A stretch of 64,000 nt of DNA from assembly GCA_963761115.1 (NCBI GenBank), contig CAVXFS010000004.1, forward strand, positions 496,001 to 560,000. Direction: 5' to 3'. The translations under genes were made by a program, and so were the position numbers. The DNA comes from CAVXFS01 sp963761115. Its GTDB lineage: Bacteria; Pseudomonadota; Gammaproteobacteria; Burkholderiales; Gallionellaceae. Below are positions 34,183-43,620 of the stretch, in pieces (the stretch's first letter is position 1; every line of letters starts with the position of its first letter). Below the pieces are notes generated by a model. The model had not been told where the DNA came from, searched no databases, and was given only the letters and a program-made list of their open reading frames with translations.

Positions 34183-37100
34183 TCAATCAAACGTGAACTC
34201 ATAGAACAGGTCCAGCGCGTTTTCCGTACCGGCCTGCGCCTTGACCGACAAGCGTTTGGTCAACGTGTAGCTGATCTTGGCCACGTTGGATAACCCGGTC
34301 AGCCCCTGCTCATACGACAGGTAGGCGCGCGAGGACAGGCGCTTGCCCAGCGTGAGCACGCTGGTCTCCAGTCCGCTGCCGCCGACAAGGACGAGTTCGT
34401 CGAGTCCGGCAGCCTGGGCGATCCTGCTTTGCAGCGGAACGGTCTGACCATTGCTGAACAGTGCGCCGGCGGCGGATTGCAGCACGCTGAATTCGGCGCC
34501 GCTGGAGGTGTCGAGGCCATGCCCGAGCACCAGCCAGGAAAGTTTCTCGCCATCCGGCACGTCCGGGGTGGAGGTGAGTCTTACTTTCGGTTCCATGGCG
34601 GTGCCGGTGATGATGACGCCGGCTTCCACGGGCTGGTTCTTGCGCAGGGCGAGGATGTTGAGGCCGGGGTTGTCCATCGGACCGGAGAAGTTGAGTATGC
34701 CTCGGTCTATCGTCAGGCTCTGCCCATAAGCGAAATAGGTCCCCGTCGCCACGCGGATGATGCCGGATGTGGCGGGTAATTCTCCGGCCTTGCCGGTCAT
34801 GCTGACGGATCCCTCCAGGCGTGCATCGAGCCCTTCGCCCTTGAAATAAGTCTGGCTGCCGAGGTCGAAGTCGATGTTAAGGGAAACCCGCGTCGGCTTT
34901 TGTCCACTGTTCTGTTCGCGGCCCAGCACCACCACGTCATCGCCGAGGGTGGGCGCGTCGCCCTTGCCCCATTCGATCCGGGCCTTGTCGGCCTTGAGCT
35001 TGGCGGCAACATGGATGCGACTGTCCTGCAGCGACAGCTTGCCTTTGCCGCTCAACGTCAGTTGCCGGTCAGGGCGGTCCATCACCTGCAGTTTGTCGGC
35101 GATGAAATCTATCTGCATGGTGGGCTTGTCCGTTTTCAGCGTGACGGTGCCGCTGCTGCTGAGCGTGCCTTCCTTGCCATGCATCAGCAGTTGCTCGAGG
35201 ATGAACTGGTTGTCACGCATGGTTGCGCGCAGGGTGCCATCCTTCAGGAACACACCCTGTCCGGGGTAGGAGAATTTCAGCTTGTCCCCGGTGATCTCTC
35301 CGCTCAGTTTTGGATCGTGCTTGCTGCCAAACGCACTGAAGTGCGCCTCGATGGCCCCGTCGATCTCGGTCCTTGTCCCGAGGAAGGGGGATAGCCACGC
35401 CACTGACGGCATGCTCGCATCCACATCGGCAGTGATCTTGCTTTCCGCTGCGATGCCCCAGAGATTGCCTTTGCGCGTGAGCATGCTTTGCGCGCTGGCG
35501 GCAACATGACCCAGGGCCTTTCCATCCATGACCAGTTTGCCGCTGAGCTGGTTGTTCACGACTGTAATGTTGCAGGTCAGGCGGTTCAGGCCCATCTGCG
35601 TGCGGTGTTCGCCCGTCGCCGTCAGGTCGCCCTGGTTGCGCCATAACTCGAATGTGCCGTTGAGTTTGTCTGCCGCATCGACCTGCCATTTTCCATCCAG
35701 TGTGAGCGTGCTTTCGATCTGCTCGGTACGCCCGCCCGCAAGATTGAGCACGTCGGCCACGCTCAGCGCCTCTATCCTGCCGCGGCTGGACATGCGGCCG
35801 TCATGCAGCGCCAGTTCATCGATATGCACGACGCCCTGCACCACGCCGAGGTCGGCCCCGGTCAGGGAAAACTGCTTTGCCGTGGCTGCGAACCGGGCCG
35901 GTTGTTTCAGCACCACGGCATACCTGCCCTTGTTTTCGAATTGGCGCAGCATGCCGGCCCAGCCTGCCTGGCCCAGCCAGGCGCCGGCGAATACTGCGTG
36001 GGCATCGAACTGTTCGTTGCGCGCCGTCAGGTCGATCTCATGGTCACTGCGCCGGCCATGGACCGCGAGCGTGGCTTGCTCGATGATCAATCCGCTGCTG
36101 CCCGATTTGCTGCTTTGGTATTTGCTCAACTCCGCATTCAGCGTCAGCTCGCCCTCCAGTCCGGCGGCAAGCTGCCCATTGGCGGATAGTTTGGCCACAC
36201 GCTGCGTGCCGTTCCAGTTGAGGTTTTCCGCGCTCATCGACAGCTGGCCCGCGGGCTGCGCCCAGCTGCCGCCGATCTCGCCCCGGGCTTGCAGCTGACC
36301 ACCAAAGCCGGTGCCCAGCGCGTCGATGTCCGGCGCATCGAGCTGCCATTTCAGGCGGTCATCCGCCCGGCCATAGGCGCCCTGCGCGGTGAGCAGGTTG
36401 GACCCCAGCCGCAGCTTGACCGCCGTGTCAAAGATGCGCTCGGCCGCAAGCTTGAGGTCGCCCTGTCCGCTCAATGCCAGTCCGCGATAAGTGCTGTCGG
36501 TGATGGCGACATGCAGCACGGCCTGCCACTGCGGCAGCAGGTGGCCGCTGGCGGAAAATTTCGCATTGATCGCGGCGGCAGGGTAGTCGCCGAAGTTCTT
36601 CGGATTGAAGTTGCTGAGGTAACCTTGCGCCTGGAAGTCGCGGTCCTTGCCCAGCGGCACGGTGCCGGTGAAAGCCAGCTCGCTGCCGGCAGAGCGGATG
36701 CGGGCCTGCTTGATCTCGACTGCGGCATCGCGTTGCGTGGCGTCCACATCGACCTGATAGTTTTGTTGTGACAGCGACGCCTGCACCGATTGCGCGTCGA
36801 TGCCCAGCCCGAGGTGCAGGTTGCCGGCCAGCCGGGTCGCCTTGAGTTTGCCGTGCATGCCGCGCAGGTTGAAAGTGGTGGTGGACAGGTCAAGCTGCAG
36901 GTGACGTTGTTTCAACTCCCCCGAGCCGGAGAATCTTCCTGCTTCGCCCATGTCCAGCTGCAGGTCGCGCAGCGCCAGCGACTCGAGTTCGCCCTCGAAT
37001 GTGCTGTCCAGTGTACGCAGCGGCAGGCGCGACTGGTCGAGGGTGCCGGGTGTCAGGTTGACCATCTTCAGTGTGCCCTGAAAACCGCCGGCCGGAGCGG

Positions 37101-37935
37101 CGTGCATTTGCACATCCAGCGTCAGGTCGGCTTGCGGAGAAGTGGCGGCGTAAAGATGCGGGTCGAGGTGCTCGGCATGCAGCGTGACCTGCTGGATCAT
37201 GGATTTTTCAAATGGCGTCAATGTCAGCTGCACATGCCCGGCCGATTTCTCGTCGCTGACATCGGCAGCCAGCGCGATCGCGGCCAGGTTGCCGCCGATC
37301 ACGCCAGCGGCCGAGTAATGCGGCGTCGTGACTGCGAGCGTCCCGTCCAGTGCAAACGGCGCGGCAGCCGGCAAAGTGAGCGTCGCATCTGCCTTGCCCC
37401 AGTCGCCTTTCAGGCCGGATGCAAAATGATAGTTGCCGTCCAGGTTGTTCAGGCTCGCCTGGAGCGCGCCGAGTTCATGTTTTTCGCCGCCGTACTGCAC
37501 GGTCAGTCGCGCTATGCGAGCGGACGGAATATCCACGAGCACCGGCAAACTCAGCGACTGCGGGGCCTGCTGAGGTTCGGGATCAGCTTTTATGATGTTC
37601 ACGTCAAGCTGTTGCACCTGCAGCTTGCTGATCGCTAACTGCCGGTGCAGCAGCAGTCCGCTCAGCGACCAATCCAGTTCCAGCTGTCGCGCTTCGATCT
37701 TCTGGAAGTCGTTGCCGTAACTGACGCGGTCGATGCGCAACGAACCGTACAGCGAACCATGCATGCCGGTGACGATCAGCTTGCCGGCACTCGCATTCAC
37801 GACGCGCTCGACCAGCGTGCGCAACATGAATTCCGAACCGGTGACCCAGAGCAACCCCCCGACTGCGCAGACGAACAGCAGCAGGCTGACCGCGGCGACC
37901 TTGCGCGCCTTGCCGGTATCGAGACGCTGCTTCAA
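34183..37935 (-). CDS. tamB: Translocation and assembly module protein TamB
   Basis: TamB (DUF490) is a periplasm-spanning protein implicated in lipid transport and in assembly of outer-membrane autotransporters with TamA. The 1250-residue product has one N-terminal membrane anchor (VAAVSLLLFVCAVGGLLWV), long repetitive beta-rich stretches and the conserved C-terminal domain ending ...LSVKAQAGTENALDLFYEFTFD. The start codon is TTG in a TTGA overlap with the tamA stop, with no better start nearby. Cotranslation with tamA is likely. Confidence 0.94.
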   Translation of the reverse strand: MKQRLDTGKARKVAAVSLLLFVCAVGGLLWVTGSEFMLRTLVERVVNASAGKLIVTGMHGSLYGSLRIDRVSYGNDFQKIEARQLELDWSLSGLLLHRQLAISKLQVQQLDVNIIKADPEPQQAPQSLSLPVLVDIPSARIARLTVQYGGEKHELGALQASLNNLDGNYHFASGLKGDWGKADATLTLPAAAPFALDGTLAVTTPHYSAAGVIGGNLAAIALAADVSDEKSAGHVQLTLTPFEKSMIQQVTLHAEHLDPHLYAATSPQADLTLDVQMHAAPAGGFQGTLKMVNLTPGTLDQSRLPLRTLDSTFEGELESLALRDLQLDMGEAGRFSGSGELKQRHLQLDLSTTTFNLRGMHGKLKATRLAGNLHLGLGIDAQSVQASLSQQNYQVDVDATQRDAAVEIKQARIRSAGSELAFTGTVPLGKDRDFQAQGYLSNFNPKNFGDYPAAAINAKFSASGHLLPQWQAVLHVAITDSTYRGLALSGQGDLKLAAERIFDTAVKLRLGSNLLTAQGAYGRADDRLKWQLDAPDIDALGTGFGGQLQARGEIGGSWAQPAGQLSMSAENLNWNGTQRVAKLSANGQLAAGLEGELTLNAELSKYQSSKSGSSGLIIEQATLAVHGRRSDHEIDLTARNEQFDAHAVFAGAWLGQAGWAGMLRQFENKGRYAVVLKQPARFAATAKQFSLTGADLGVVQGVVHIDELALHDGRMSSRGRIEALSVADVLNLAGGRTEQIESTLTLDGKWQVDAADKLNGTFELWRNQGDLTATGEHRTQMGLNRLTCNITVVNNQLSGKLVMDGKALGHVAASAQSMLTRKGNLWGIAAESKITADVDASMPSVAWLSPFLGTRTEIDGAIEAHFSAFGSKHDPKLSGEITGDKLKFSYPGQGVFLKDGTLRATMRDNQFILEQLLMHGKEGTLSSSGTVTLKTDKPTMQIDFIADKLQVMDRPDRQLTLSGKGKLSLQDSRIHVAAKLKADKARIEWGKGDAPTLGDDVVVLGREQNSGQKPTRVSLNIDFDLGSQTYFKGEGLDARLEGSVSMTGKAGELPATSGIIRVATGTYFAYGQSLTIDRGILNFSGPMDNPGLNILALRKNQPVEAGVIITGTAMEPKVRLTSTPDVPDGEKLSWLVLGHGLDTSSGAEFSVLQSAAGALFSNGQTVPLQSRIAQAAGLDELVLVGGSGLETSVLTLGKRLSSRAYLSYEQGLTGLSNVAKISYTLTKRLSVKAQAGTENALDLFYEFTFD

Positions 37936-39695
37936 AACGCGATCCCCACCGAAAAATGCAGGCGCGTCTTTCTGGCATCGCGCCCGTAGGCCAGGTCCAG
38001 GTTGAGCGGGCCGACCGGGCTTTTCCAGCGCAATCCGGCGCCGTAGCCATGCACCGGCTTGAAGGTCTGCGGGTCGTCCGCCGCGTCACCGGTATCGTAG
38101 AACACGGCCGCTCCCCAGCGCGGGCTGAACCACTGCACATATTCCGCGCTGCCCACGCCGAGGTAGCGCCCACCCAGCACGGCGCCAGCCACGTCCACCC
38201 CCAGGCTCTGGTAGGCGTAGCCGCGCACCGACTGGTCGCCGCCCGTGCGGAACATGAAATCCGACGGCACGCCGTCGCGACTGTGCGCCGTCACCGCGCC
38301 CGCTTCGGCGCGCAGGATCAGGTTGCCGGTTTTCGACAGCGGATAGAAATACACCAGCTTGGCATAGCTGCGCACGAAATCGGTGGTCGACAAAAGTGCC
38401 TTGGATGCGCCGCCGAGTTGGGCGCTGAACAGCAGTCCGCTGGTGGGGTAGAGCGAATTGTCGACACTGCGCAGCGTCCAGGTGTAATTGAGCGTGAGCG
38501 CTTTTTGCTGCAGGCTGGAGATGCCCGCAGTGCTCAATTCCTCGGTCTGATACTGGATCTCCAGTGCAGTTTCGATCTTGCCGGTCAGGCGCGAACGTTT
38601 CGCGCCCACTCCATATTTGGTGGTCACCGCGCCCTCGATGTCGTCGCGGCCGGTGAAGATGTTCGTGCTGTCCAGATAGCCGAGGGGCGTGGGTGGGACT
38701 TGAATCTGTCCGCTCAGCTGTCTCGAATTGGACTCCAGTTTGAGCAGGCTGGACAGACGCCATGCACGTTTCATGAAATTGAGGTTCTGATATGCGAGCT
38801 GACCCCTTGCACCGGAATTGGTGCTGGCGCCCAGACCCAGCCCGATCTTTTTTGACGGGTTCTCCACCAGGTCCACCTGCACCGGCGCCTCGGTCGGTGC
38901 GGCGGGATCGGTCTTGATATTGACCATGACGCTGGAGAAATAGGGGGTGTTCTGCAGCTGTGCCTGGAAATCCAGCAGTTTCGACTGCACATAGGGCGAT
39001 CCCGGCACGATCGGGTTCAGCCGTTCGACGATACTGCTCGGATAGCGCTGCAATCCGCTCATCTGCAAGCCGCCGAAGGTGAACGCGGGGCCGCTGTCGA
39101 GCACGATGGACAGCTCGGCCTCCCTGGTATCCGGGTTGATCGTAGCCACGCTGGATTCGATCGTGGCAGTGGGGTAGCGCTGGATCAGCAGGTCGGTGAG
39201 CGCCGATCGCTTGGAATCCTCCCATGCGGCCTGCCTGAATATCATGCCCGGCTGCAACGGCAACTGCTTGCGGATCCTTTGCAGCCTGGCGTCATTTTCC
39301 GCCGAGTCGTCGAGGAACGCGCCGATCACGATCAGGTTGAAACTGGATACCAGCACCGGCTTGCCCGGGTCGATGTCGAATCGCACCAGCCATTTGCCAG
39401 GCTGCTTGTCGATCGTGGAAGTGATCTGCGGTGAGAAATAGCCTTCGGTTGCCAGCAGGTCGCGAATGCTGTCCGGCGTTTTGCTGAGTACCTGCTTGAG
39501 CCGGTCGCTATCCATATTCGGGTCGGTTCGCCATTTGCTGATGTCCAGGTTATCTTCCAGCAGCTCACGGTATGCAACGGGGACGTTCAATTTCAGGTCA
39601 TAAGCCAGTTGCTGCGCAAGCGCCATGGCAGGAGCGAGCCAGCAGCAGGCGCATAGGGTTCCTGTCATTAGGTAACGCATACACGATTTGATCAT
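37932..39695 (-). CDS. tamA: Outer-membrane assembly protein TamA
   Basis: TamA is an Omp85-family barrel. From the ATG at 39695 the 587-residue product has a signal peptide (MIKSCMRYLMTGTLCACCWLAPAMALA), POTRA domains over residues ~30-260 and a C-terminal barrel with GGDQSVRGYAYQSLG, the conserved L6-type RGY motif. It ends in FSVGIAF with the terminal Phe. The frame extends to 39821 but the signal peptide favours 39695. It overlaps tamB by 4 bases. Confidence 0.93.
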   Translation of the reverse strand: MIKSCMRYLMTGTLCACCWLAPAMALAQQLAYDLKLNVPVAYRELLEDNLDISKWRTDPNMDSDRLKQVLSKTPDSIRDLLATEGYFSPQITSTIDKQPGKWLVRFDIDPGKPVLVSSFNLIVIGAFLDDSAENDARLQRIRKQLPLQPGMIFRQAAWEDSKRSALTDLLIQRYPTATIESSVATINPDTREAELSIVLDSGPAFTFGGLQMSGLQRYPSSIVERLNPIVPGSPYVQSKLLDFQAQLQNTPYFSSVMVNIKTDPAAPTEAPVQVDLVENPSKKIGLGLGASTNSGARGQLAYQNLNFMKRAWRLSSLLKLESNSRQLSGQIQVPPTPLGYLDSTNIFTGRDDIEGAVTTKYGVGAKRSRLTGKIETALEIQYQTEELSTAGISSLQQKALTLNYTWTLRSVDNSLYPTSGLLFSAQLGGASKALLSTTDFVRSYAKLVYFYPLSKTGNLILRAEAGAVTAHSRDGVPSDFMFRTGGDQSVRGYAYQSLGVDVAGAVLGGRYLGVGSAEYVQWFSPRWGAAVFYDTGDAADDPQTFKPVHGYGAGLRWKSPVGPLNLDLAYGRDARKTRLHFSVGIAF

Positions 39696-39839
39696 GGGGC
39701 TGACACCGCTGGCTGCATAGGGGTTGAATGGCGTTGAGTGAATTCCGGATAGGCGTCCACCATTACGGACGCGTCGGGTCTGCTTCCTTCCGGGTTCGAA
39801 ATATGCTGCCGCCACTTCCACCCGTATTGCGCAGTATAG

Positions 39840-40859
39840 TCAGGATGCGCGCTTGATCGACAAGGATTTGTCCGGAAGTTCAAGCAGGTGCCGCACATGA
39901 TCGCGTTCATCCAGTAATTCCCGGTGACTTTCCAGCATGTGGCTGCGCCCCAGTTCACTGATCGGCAAGCCTTGCACGATCTCGTAGCGGCCATTGCTGC
40001 AGGTGACCGGAAAACCGAACACCACGCCCGCCGGGATATCGTAGCTGCCGTCCGACGGCACGCTCATGGTGACCCAGTCGTTATGGTGCGAGCGCAGTAT
40101 CCAGTCGTGGATATGCGCGATGGCGGCGTTTGCCGCGCTGGCCGCGCTGGACAGGCCGCGTGTCTCGATCACCGAAGCGCCGCGCTTCTGCACGGTGGGA
40201 ATGAAGTCGTTCTCGATCCAGGCCCGGTCGTGCAGCAGGTCGAGCACCTTGCGCCCGCGTATCTCCGCATGCGACAGGTCGGGATATTGCGTGCCGGAAT
40301 GGTTGCCCCAGACCACCATCTTCTTGATGTCGAGCACCGGCTGGATCAGCTTCCGTGCCACTTGCGCGATGGCACGGTTGTGGTCGAGGCGCATCATCGC
40401 GCTGAAATTGCTCGGCTCGAGGTCGGGCGCATTGGTCATCGCGATCAGCGCATTGGTGTTGGCCGGGTTGCCGACCACCAGCACCTTGACGTGGCGCGCG
40501 GCGACCTCGTTCAGTATGCGGCCCTGCTCGGCAAAGATGGCGCCGTTGGTTTCGAGCAGGTCCTTGCGTTCCATGTCCTTGCTGCGCGGGCGCGCGCCGA
40601 CCAGCAGTGCCACCTCGGCATCGCGGAAAGCGATCCTGGGATCGTCCGTGATGATGACCTTCTGCAGCAAGGGGAATGCGCAATCTTCCAGTTCCATCGC
40701 CACGCCACGCAGCACCGTCTGCGATTGCGGTATGTCGAGCAGGTGCAGGATGACGGGTTGTTCGCGGCCCAGCATGTCGCCGTTGGCGATGCGGAACATC
40801 ATGCTGTAACCGATCTGCCCGGCGGCACCGGTAAGGGCGATGCGAATGGGTGCTTTCAT
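39840..40859 (-). CDS. mdh: Malate dehydrogenase (NAD)
   Basis: Mdh interconverts malate and oxaloacetate. The 339-residue product has NAD-binding LTGAAGQIGYSMMFRIANGD at its start, the GNPANTNALIAM region and the catalytic His in VVWGNHSGTQYPDLSHAEI. GGAG six bases upstream supports the start at 40859. It is divergent from the sdh operon, so two TCA-cycle transcripts share this 107-base gap. Confidence 0.95.
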   Translation of the reverse strand: MKAPIRIALTGAAGQIGYSMMFRIANGDMLGREQPVILHLLDIPQSQTVLRGVAMELEDCAFPLLQKVIITDDPRIAFRDAEVALLVGARPRSKDMERKDLLETNGAIFAEQGRILNEVAARHVKVLVVGNPANTNALIAMTNAPDLEPSNFSAMMRLDHNRAIAQVARKLIQPVLDIKKMVVWGNHSGTQYPDLSHAEIRGRKVLDLLHDRAWIENDFIPTVQKRGASVIETRGLSSAASAANAAIAHIHDWILRSHHNDWVTMSVPSDGSYDIPAGVVFGFPVTCSNGRYEIVQGLPISELGRSHMLESHRELLDERDHVRHLLELPDKSLSIKRAS

Positions 40860-40966
40860 TGGATGCTCCTGCATGGTGGCTAAACGGCATTTTGCCAGCG
40901 TTCGGAGGTCAGGCAAAGGGTGTTAACATTGCATCCTGTTTTATATGCCCAGCATTCGATCGGTCG

Positions 40967-41341
40967 ATGAACAAAAACCGCCCAATTTATCTGGATTTGC
41001 GCCGCATCAGGTTGCCGTTGCCCGGCATCGTTTCGATCCTGCACCGCTTCAGCGGCGCGCTGCTGTTCCTGGCGTTACCGCTGCTGTTGTGGACGCTGCA
41101 ATACAGCCTGCGTTCGGTCGAGACCTATACGTTGCTGTCGTGGATGTTCCGGCATCCGGCCAGCAAGCTGTTCTGGATCCTGATGCTGTGGGCCTTCCTG
41201 TTCCACCTGTGTGCGGGTATCCGTTACCTTGCGATAGACATGGATCGCGGCGTCAGCCTGGCGCAGGCGCGCAACAGTGGTCGCTGGGTAGTGATCGTGA
41301 GCCTGGTGGCGACCGTTTTACTGGGTGTGCGGCTATGGTAG
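40967..41341 (+). CDS. sdhC: Succinate dehydrogenase cytochrome b556 subunit
   Basis: SdhC is one of two membrane anchors of complex II. The 124-residue product has MNKNRPIYLDLRRIRLPLPGIVSILHRFSGALLF with the SxxHRxSG-type heme/quinone motif, then three hydrophobic helices. I start it at 40967; the frame runs open from 40850 but that region lies across the mdh promoter. It overlaps sdhD by 7 bases. Confidence 0.93.
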   Translation: MNKNRPIYLDLRRIRLPLPGIVSILHRFSGALLFLALPLLLWTLQYSLRSVETYTLLSWMFRHPASKLFWILMLWAFLFHLCAGIRYLAIDMDRGVSLAQARNSGRWVVIVSLVATVLLGVRLW

Positions 41342-41682
41342 ACCGCATCGTCACCGGCGCGCATTACGGCCTGCGCAGCTGGCTGGTGCAGCGTGTCAGC
41401 GCGGTGGTGATGGTGATCTACACGCTGGCCATCGCTGGCTGGCTGGTGCTGCATCCCGAACCTGATTACAACGCCTGGACCGGATTATTCTCCAGTAACG
41501 TGGTGCGCTCGCTGACGCTGCTGACGCTATTGGCGCTGTTCAGCCATGCCTGGATCGGCATGCGCGACATCGTGATGGATTACGTGAAGGCGGCGGCGGT
41601 GCGACTGGTCATCCATGTGCTGGTGATCCTGGCGCTGATGCTGTATGCGATCTGGTCGGTGCAGATACTTTGGGGGTTTTAG
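41335..41682 (+). CDS. sdhD: Succinate dehydrogenase hydrophobic anchor subunit
   Basis: The 115-residue product (MVDRIVTGAHYGLRSWLVQRVSAVVMVIYTLAI) has three membrane helices and HAWIGMRDIVMDYVK, matching proteobacterial SdhD, whose His near HAWIGM is a heme ligand. It overlaps sdhC by 7 bases; a much longer frame from 40945 only reflects the other reading frame of sdhC. Confidence 0.92.
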   Translation: MVDRIVTGAHYGLRSWLVQRVSAVVMVIYTLAIAGWLVLHPEPDYNAWTGLFSSNVVRSLTLLTLLALFSHAWIGMRDIVMDYVKAAAVRLVIHVLVILALMLYAIWSVQILWGF

Positions 41683-41699
41683 CGGGTAGCTAGTAGCCT

Positions 41700-41742
41700 G
41701 TAGCTTGTAGCAGAATCGCTTTTGCTACGAGCCACAAGCTAC
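41700..41742 (+). repeat. Stem-loop between sdhD and sdhA
   Basis: GTAGCTTGT (41700-41708) pairs with ACAAGCTAC (41734-41742), and AGCA with TGCT inside. Similar GTAGC-rich repeats flank it. No T run follows, so read-through into sdhA is expected; it may affect mRNA stability. Confidence 0.5.
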
Positions 41743-41764
41743 CAGCTACAAGCTTAAGGAAATC

Positions 41765-43528
41765 ATGGTAATCGCTAAAAGAACTTTCGACGTGGTGATC
41801 GTCGGCGCCGGTGGTGCGGGGATGCGTGCGGCCCTGGCTTTGTCCGAGGCCGGGCTCAAGGTCGCCGTGCTGTCCAAGGTGTTTCCCACGCGCTCGCATA
41901 CGGTGGCGGCGCAGGGCGGCATCGCGGCGTCGCTCGGCAATATCAGCGAGGACAACTGGCACTGGCACATGTACGATACGGTAAAGGGCTCGGATTATCT
42001 GGGCGACCAGGATGCGATCGAATTCATGTGCCGTGCCGCTCCCGAGGTGGTGTACGAGCTCGAGCATTACGGCATGCCGTTCGACCGCCTCGACAACGGC
42101 AAGATCTACCAGCGGCCGTTCGGCGGCCACATGCAGGAATACGGCAAGACGCCGGTGCAGCGCGCCTGCGCCGCAGCCGATCGCACCGGTCATGCGCTGT
42201 TGCATACGCTGTACCAGCAGAACGTGAAAGCCAATACACATTTCTTCACCGAGTGGATGGCGCTGGACCTGATCCGCGACGAGGACGGTGACGTGCTCGG
42301 CGTGACCGCGATGGAGATCGAGACCAGCGAAGTGATGATGCTGCAGGCGCGCGCCACCCTGTTCGCCACCGGCGGCGCCGGGCGCATCTTCCAGGCCAGC
42401 ACCAATGCCTACATCAATACCGGCGACGGTCTCGGCATGGCCGCGCGCGCGGGCATCCCGCTGCAGGACATGGAGTTCTTCCAGTTCCACCCGACCGGCG
42501 TGTATGGCGCGGGCGTGCTGATCTCGGAAGGCGTGCGCGGCGAGGGCGGCTACCTGCTCAACAGCGAAGGCGAGCGTTTCATGCAGCGTTATGCGCCGAG
42601 CGCGCTGGACCTCGCCAGCCGCGACGTGGTGTCGCGCGCGATCGCGACCGAGATCAAGCAGGGACGCGGATGTGGCCCGCTTAAAGATCATGTGCTGCTG
42701 AAGGTCGATCACGTTGGCGAGGACATCATCCGCCAGCGCCTGCCCGGCATCCGCGATATCTCCATCCGCTTCGCGCATGTCGACCCGATCAACGCGCCGA
42801 TCCCGGTGGTGCCGACCGCACATTACATGATGGGCGGTATCCCCGCCAATTATCATGGCCAGGTGGTGGCGCCCTACCACACCGGGCCGGAGGAAGTGGT
42901 GCAGGGTTTTTATGCAGTGGGCGAATGCGCCTGCGTGTCGGTGCATGGAGCCAACCGCCTCGGCTGTAATTCATTGCTCGACCTGCTGGTGTTCGGGCGC
43001 GAGGCGGCGCGGCAGATCATCGAGGATCTGCAGCGCAACCCGCATCCGAAGCCGTTGCCGCACGATGCGGCCGAGCGCCCGCTGGCACGCCTGGCGCGGC
43101 TGGATTCGCAGCGGGGTGGCGAAAGTGTGACCGAGGTTGGCGCATCCATGCGCCAGGTGATGCAGGCGCATTGCGGCGTGTTCCGCTTTCCCGATCTGCT
43201 GGCCGAGGGCGTGGCGAAGATACGCGAGGTGGCGGAACGGGCAAAACGCACGTCGATCCAGGATCGCAGCAAGGTGTTCAACACTGCACGGGTGGAAGCG
43301 CTGGAACTGGACAATCTGCTCGAGGTCGCTGCGGCCACCATGCATGCTGCCGCGGCGCGCAAGGAAAGCCGCGGCGCCCATGCGCGCGACGATTTTCAGC
43401 AGCGCGACGATGACCACTGGCTCAAGCATTCGCTGTATTTCAGCGCGGGGCACAAGCTGGATTACAAGCCGGTGCGGCTGAAACCGCTGACGGTCGAATC
43501 GTTCCCGCTCAAGGCGCGGGTATATTGA
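41765..43528 (+). CDS. sdhA: Succinate dehydrogenase flavoprotein subunit
   Basis: SdhA oxidises succinate to fumarate with covalent FAD. The 587-residue product has FAD-binding VVIVGAGGAGMRAAL, the flavinylation His in TRSHTVAAQGGIAASLGN (residue ~45), FHPTGVYGAGVLISEG, and the catalytic Arg region in the last third. The C-terminus KPVRLKPLTVESFPLKARVY is typical. It is followed by a GGDEF gene before sdhB. Confidence 0.96.
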   Translation: MVIAKRTFDVVIVGAGGAGMRAALALSEAGLKVAVLSKVFPTRSHTVAAQGGIAASLGNISEDNWHWHMYDTVKGSDYLGDQDAIEFMCRAAPEVVYELEHYGMPFDRLDNGKIYQRPFGGHMQEYGKTPVQRACAAADRTGHALLHTLYQQNVKANTHFFTEWMALDLIRDEDGDVLGVTAMEIETSEVMMLQARATLFATGGAGRIFQASTNAYINTGDGLGMAARAGIPLQDMEFFQFHPTGVYGAGVLISEGVRGEGGYLLNSEGERFMQRYAPSALDLASRDVVSRAIATEIKQGRGCGPLKDHVLLKVDHVGEDIIRQRLPGIRDISIRFAHVDPINAPIPVVPTAHYMMGGIPANYHGQVVAPYHTGPEEVVQGFYAVGECACVSVHGANRLGCNSLLDLLVFGREAARQIIEDLQRNPHPKPLPHDAAERPLARLARLDSQRGGESVTEVGASMRQVMQAHCGVFRFPDLLAEGVAKIREVAERAKRTSIQDRSKVFNTARVEALELDNLLEVAAATMHAAAARKESRGAHARDDFQQRDDDHWLKHSLYFSAGHKLDYKPVRLKPLTVESFPLKARVY

Positions 43529-43620
43529 ACACTATCCTTGAGCGGAATCGATTCCACTGCGAATGTGGGTGAGAATACAATGCGTCAGCGTAAATCCGGT
43601 GTCCCGAATATGAGCGCAAC

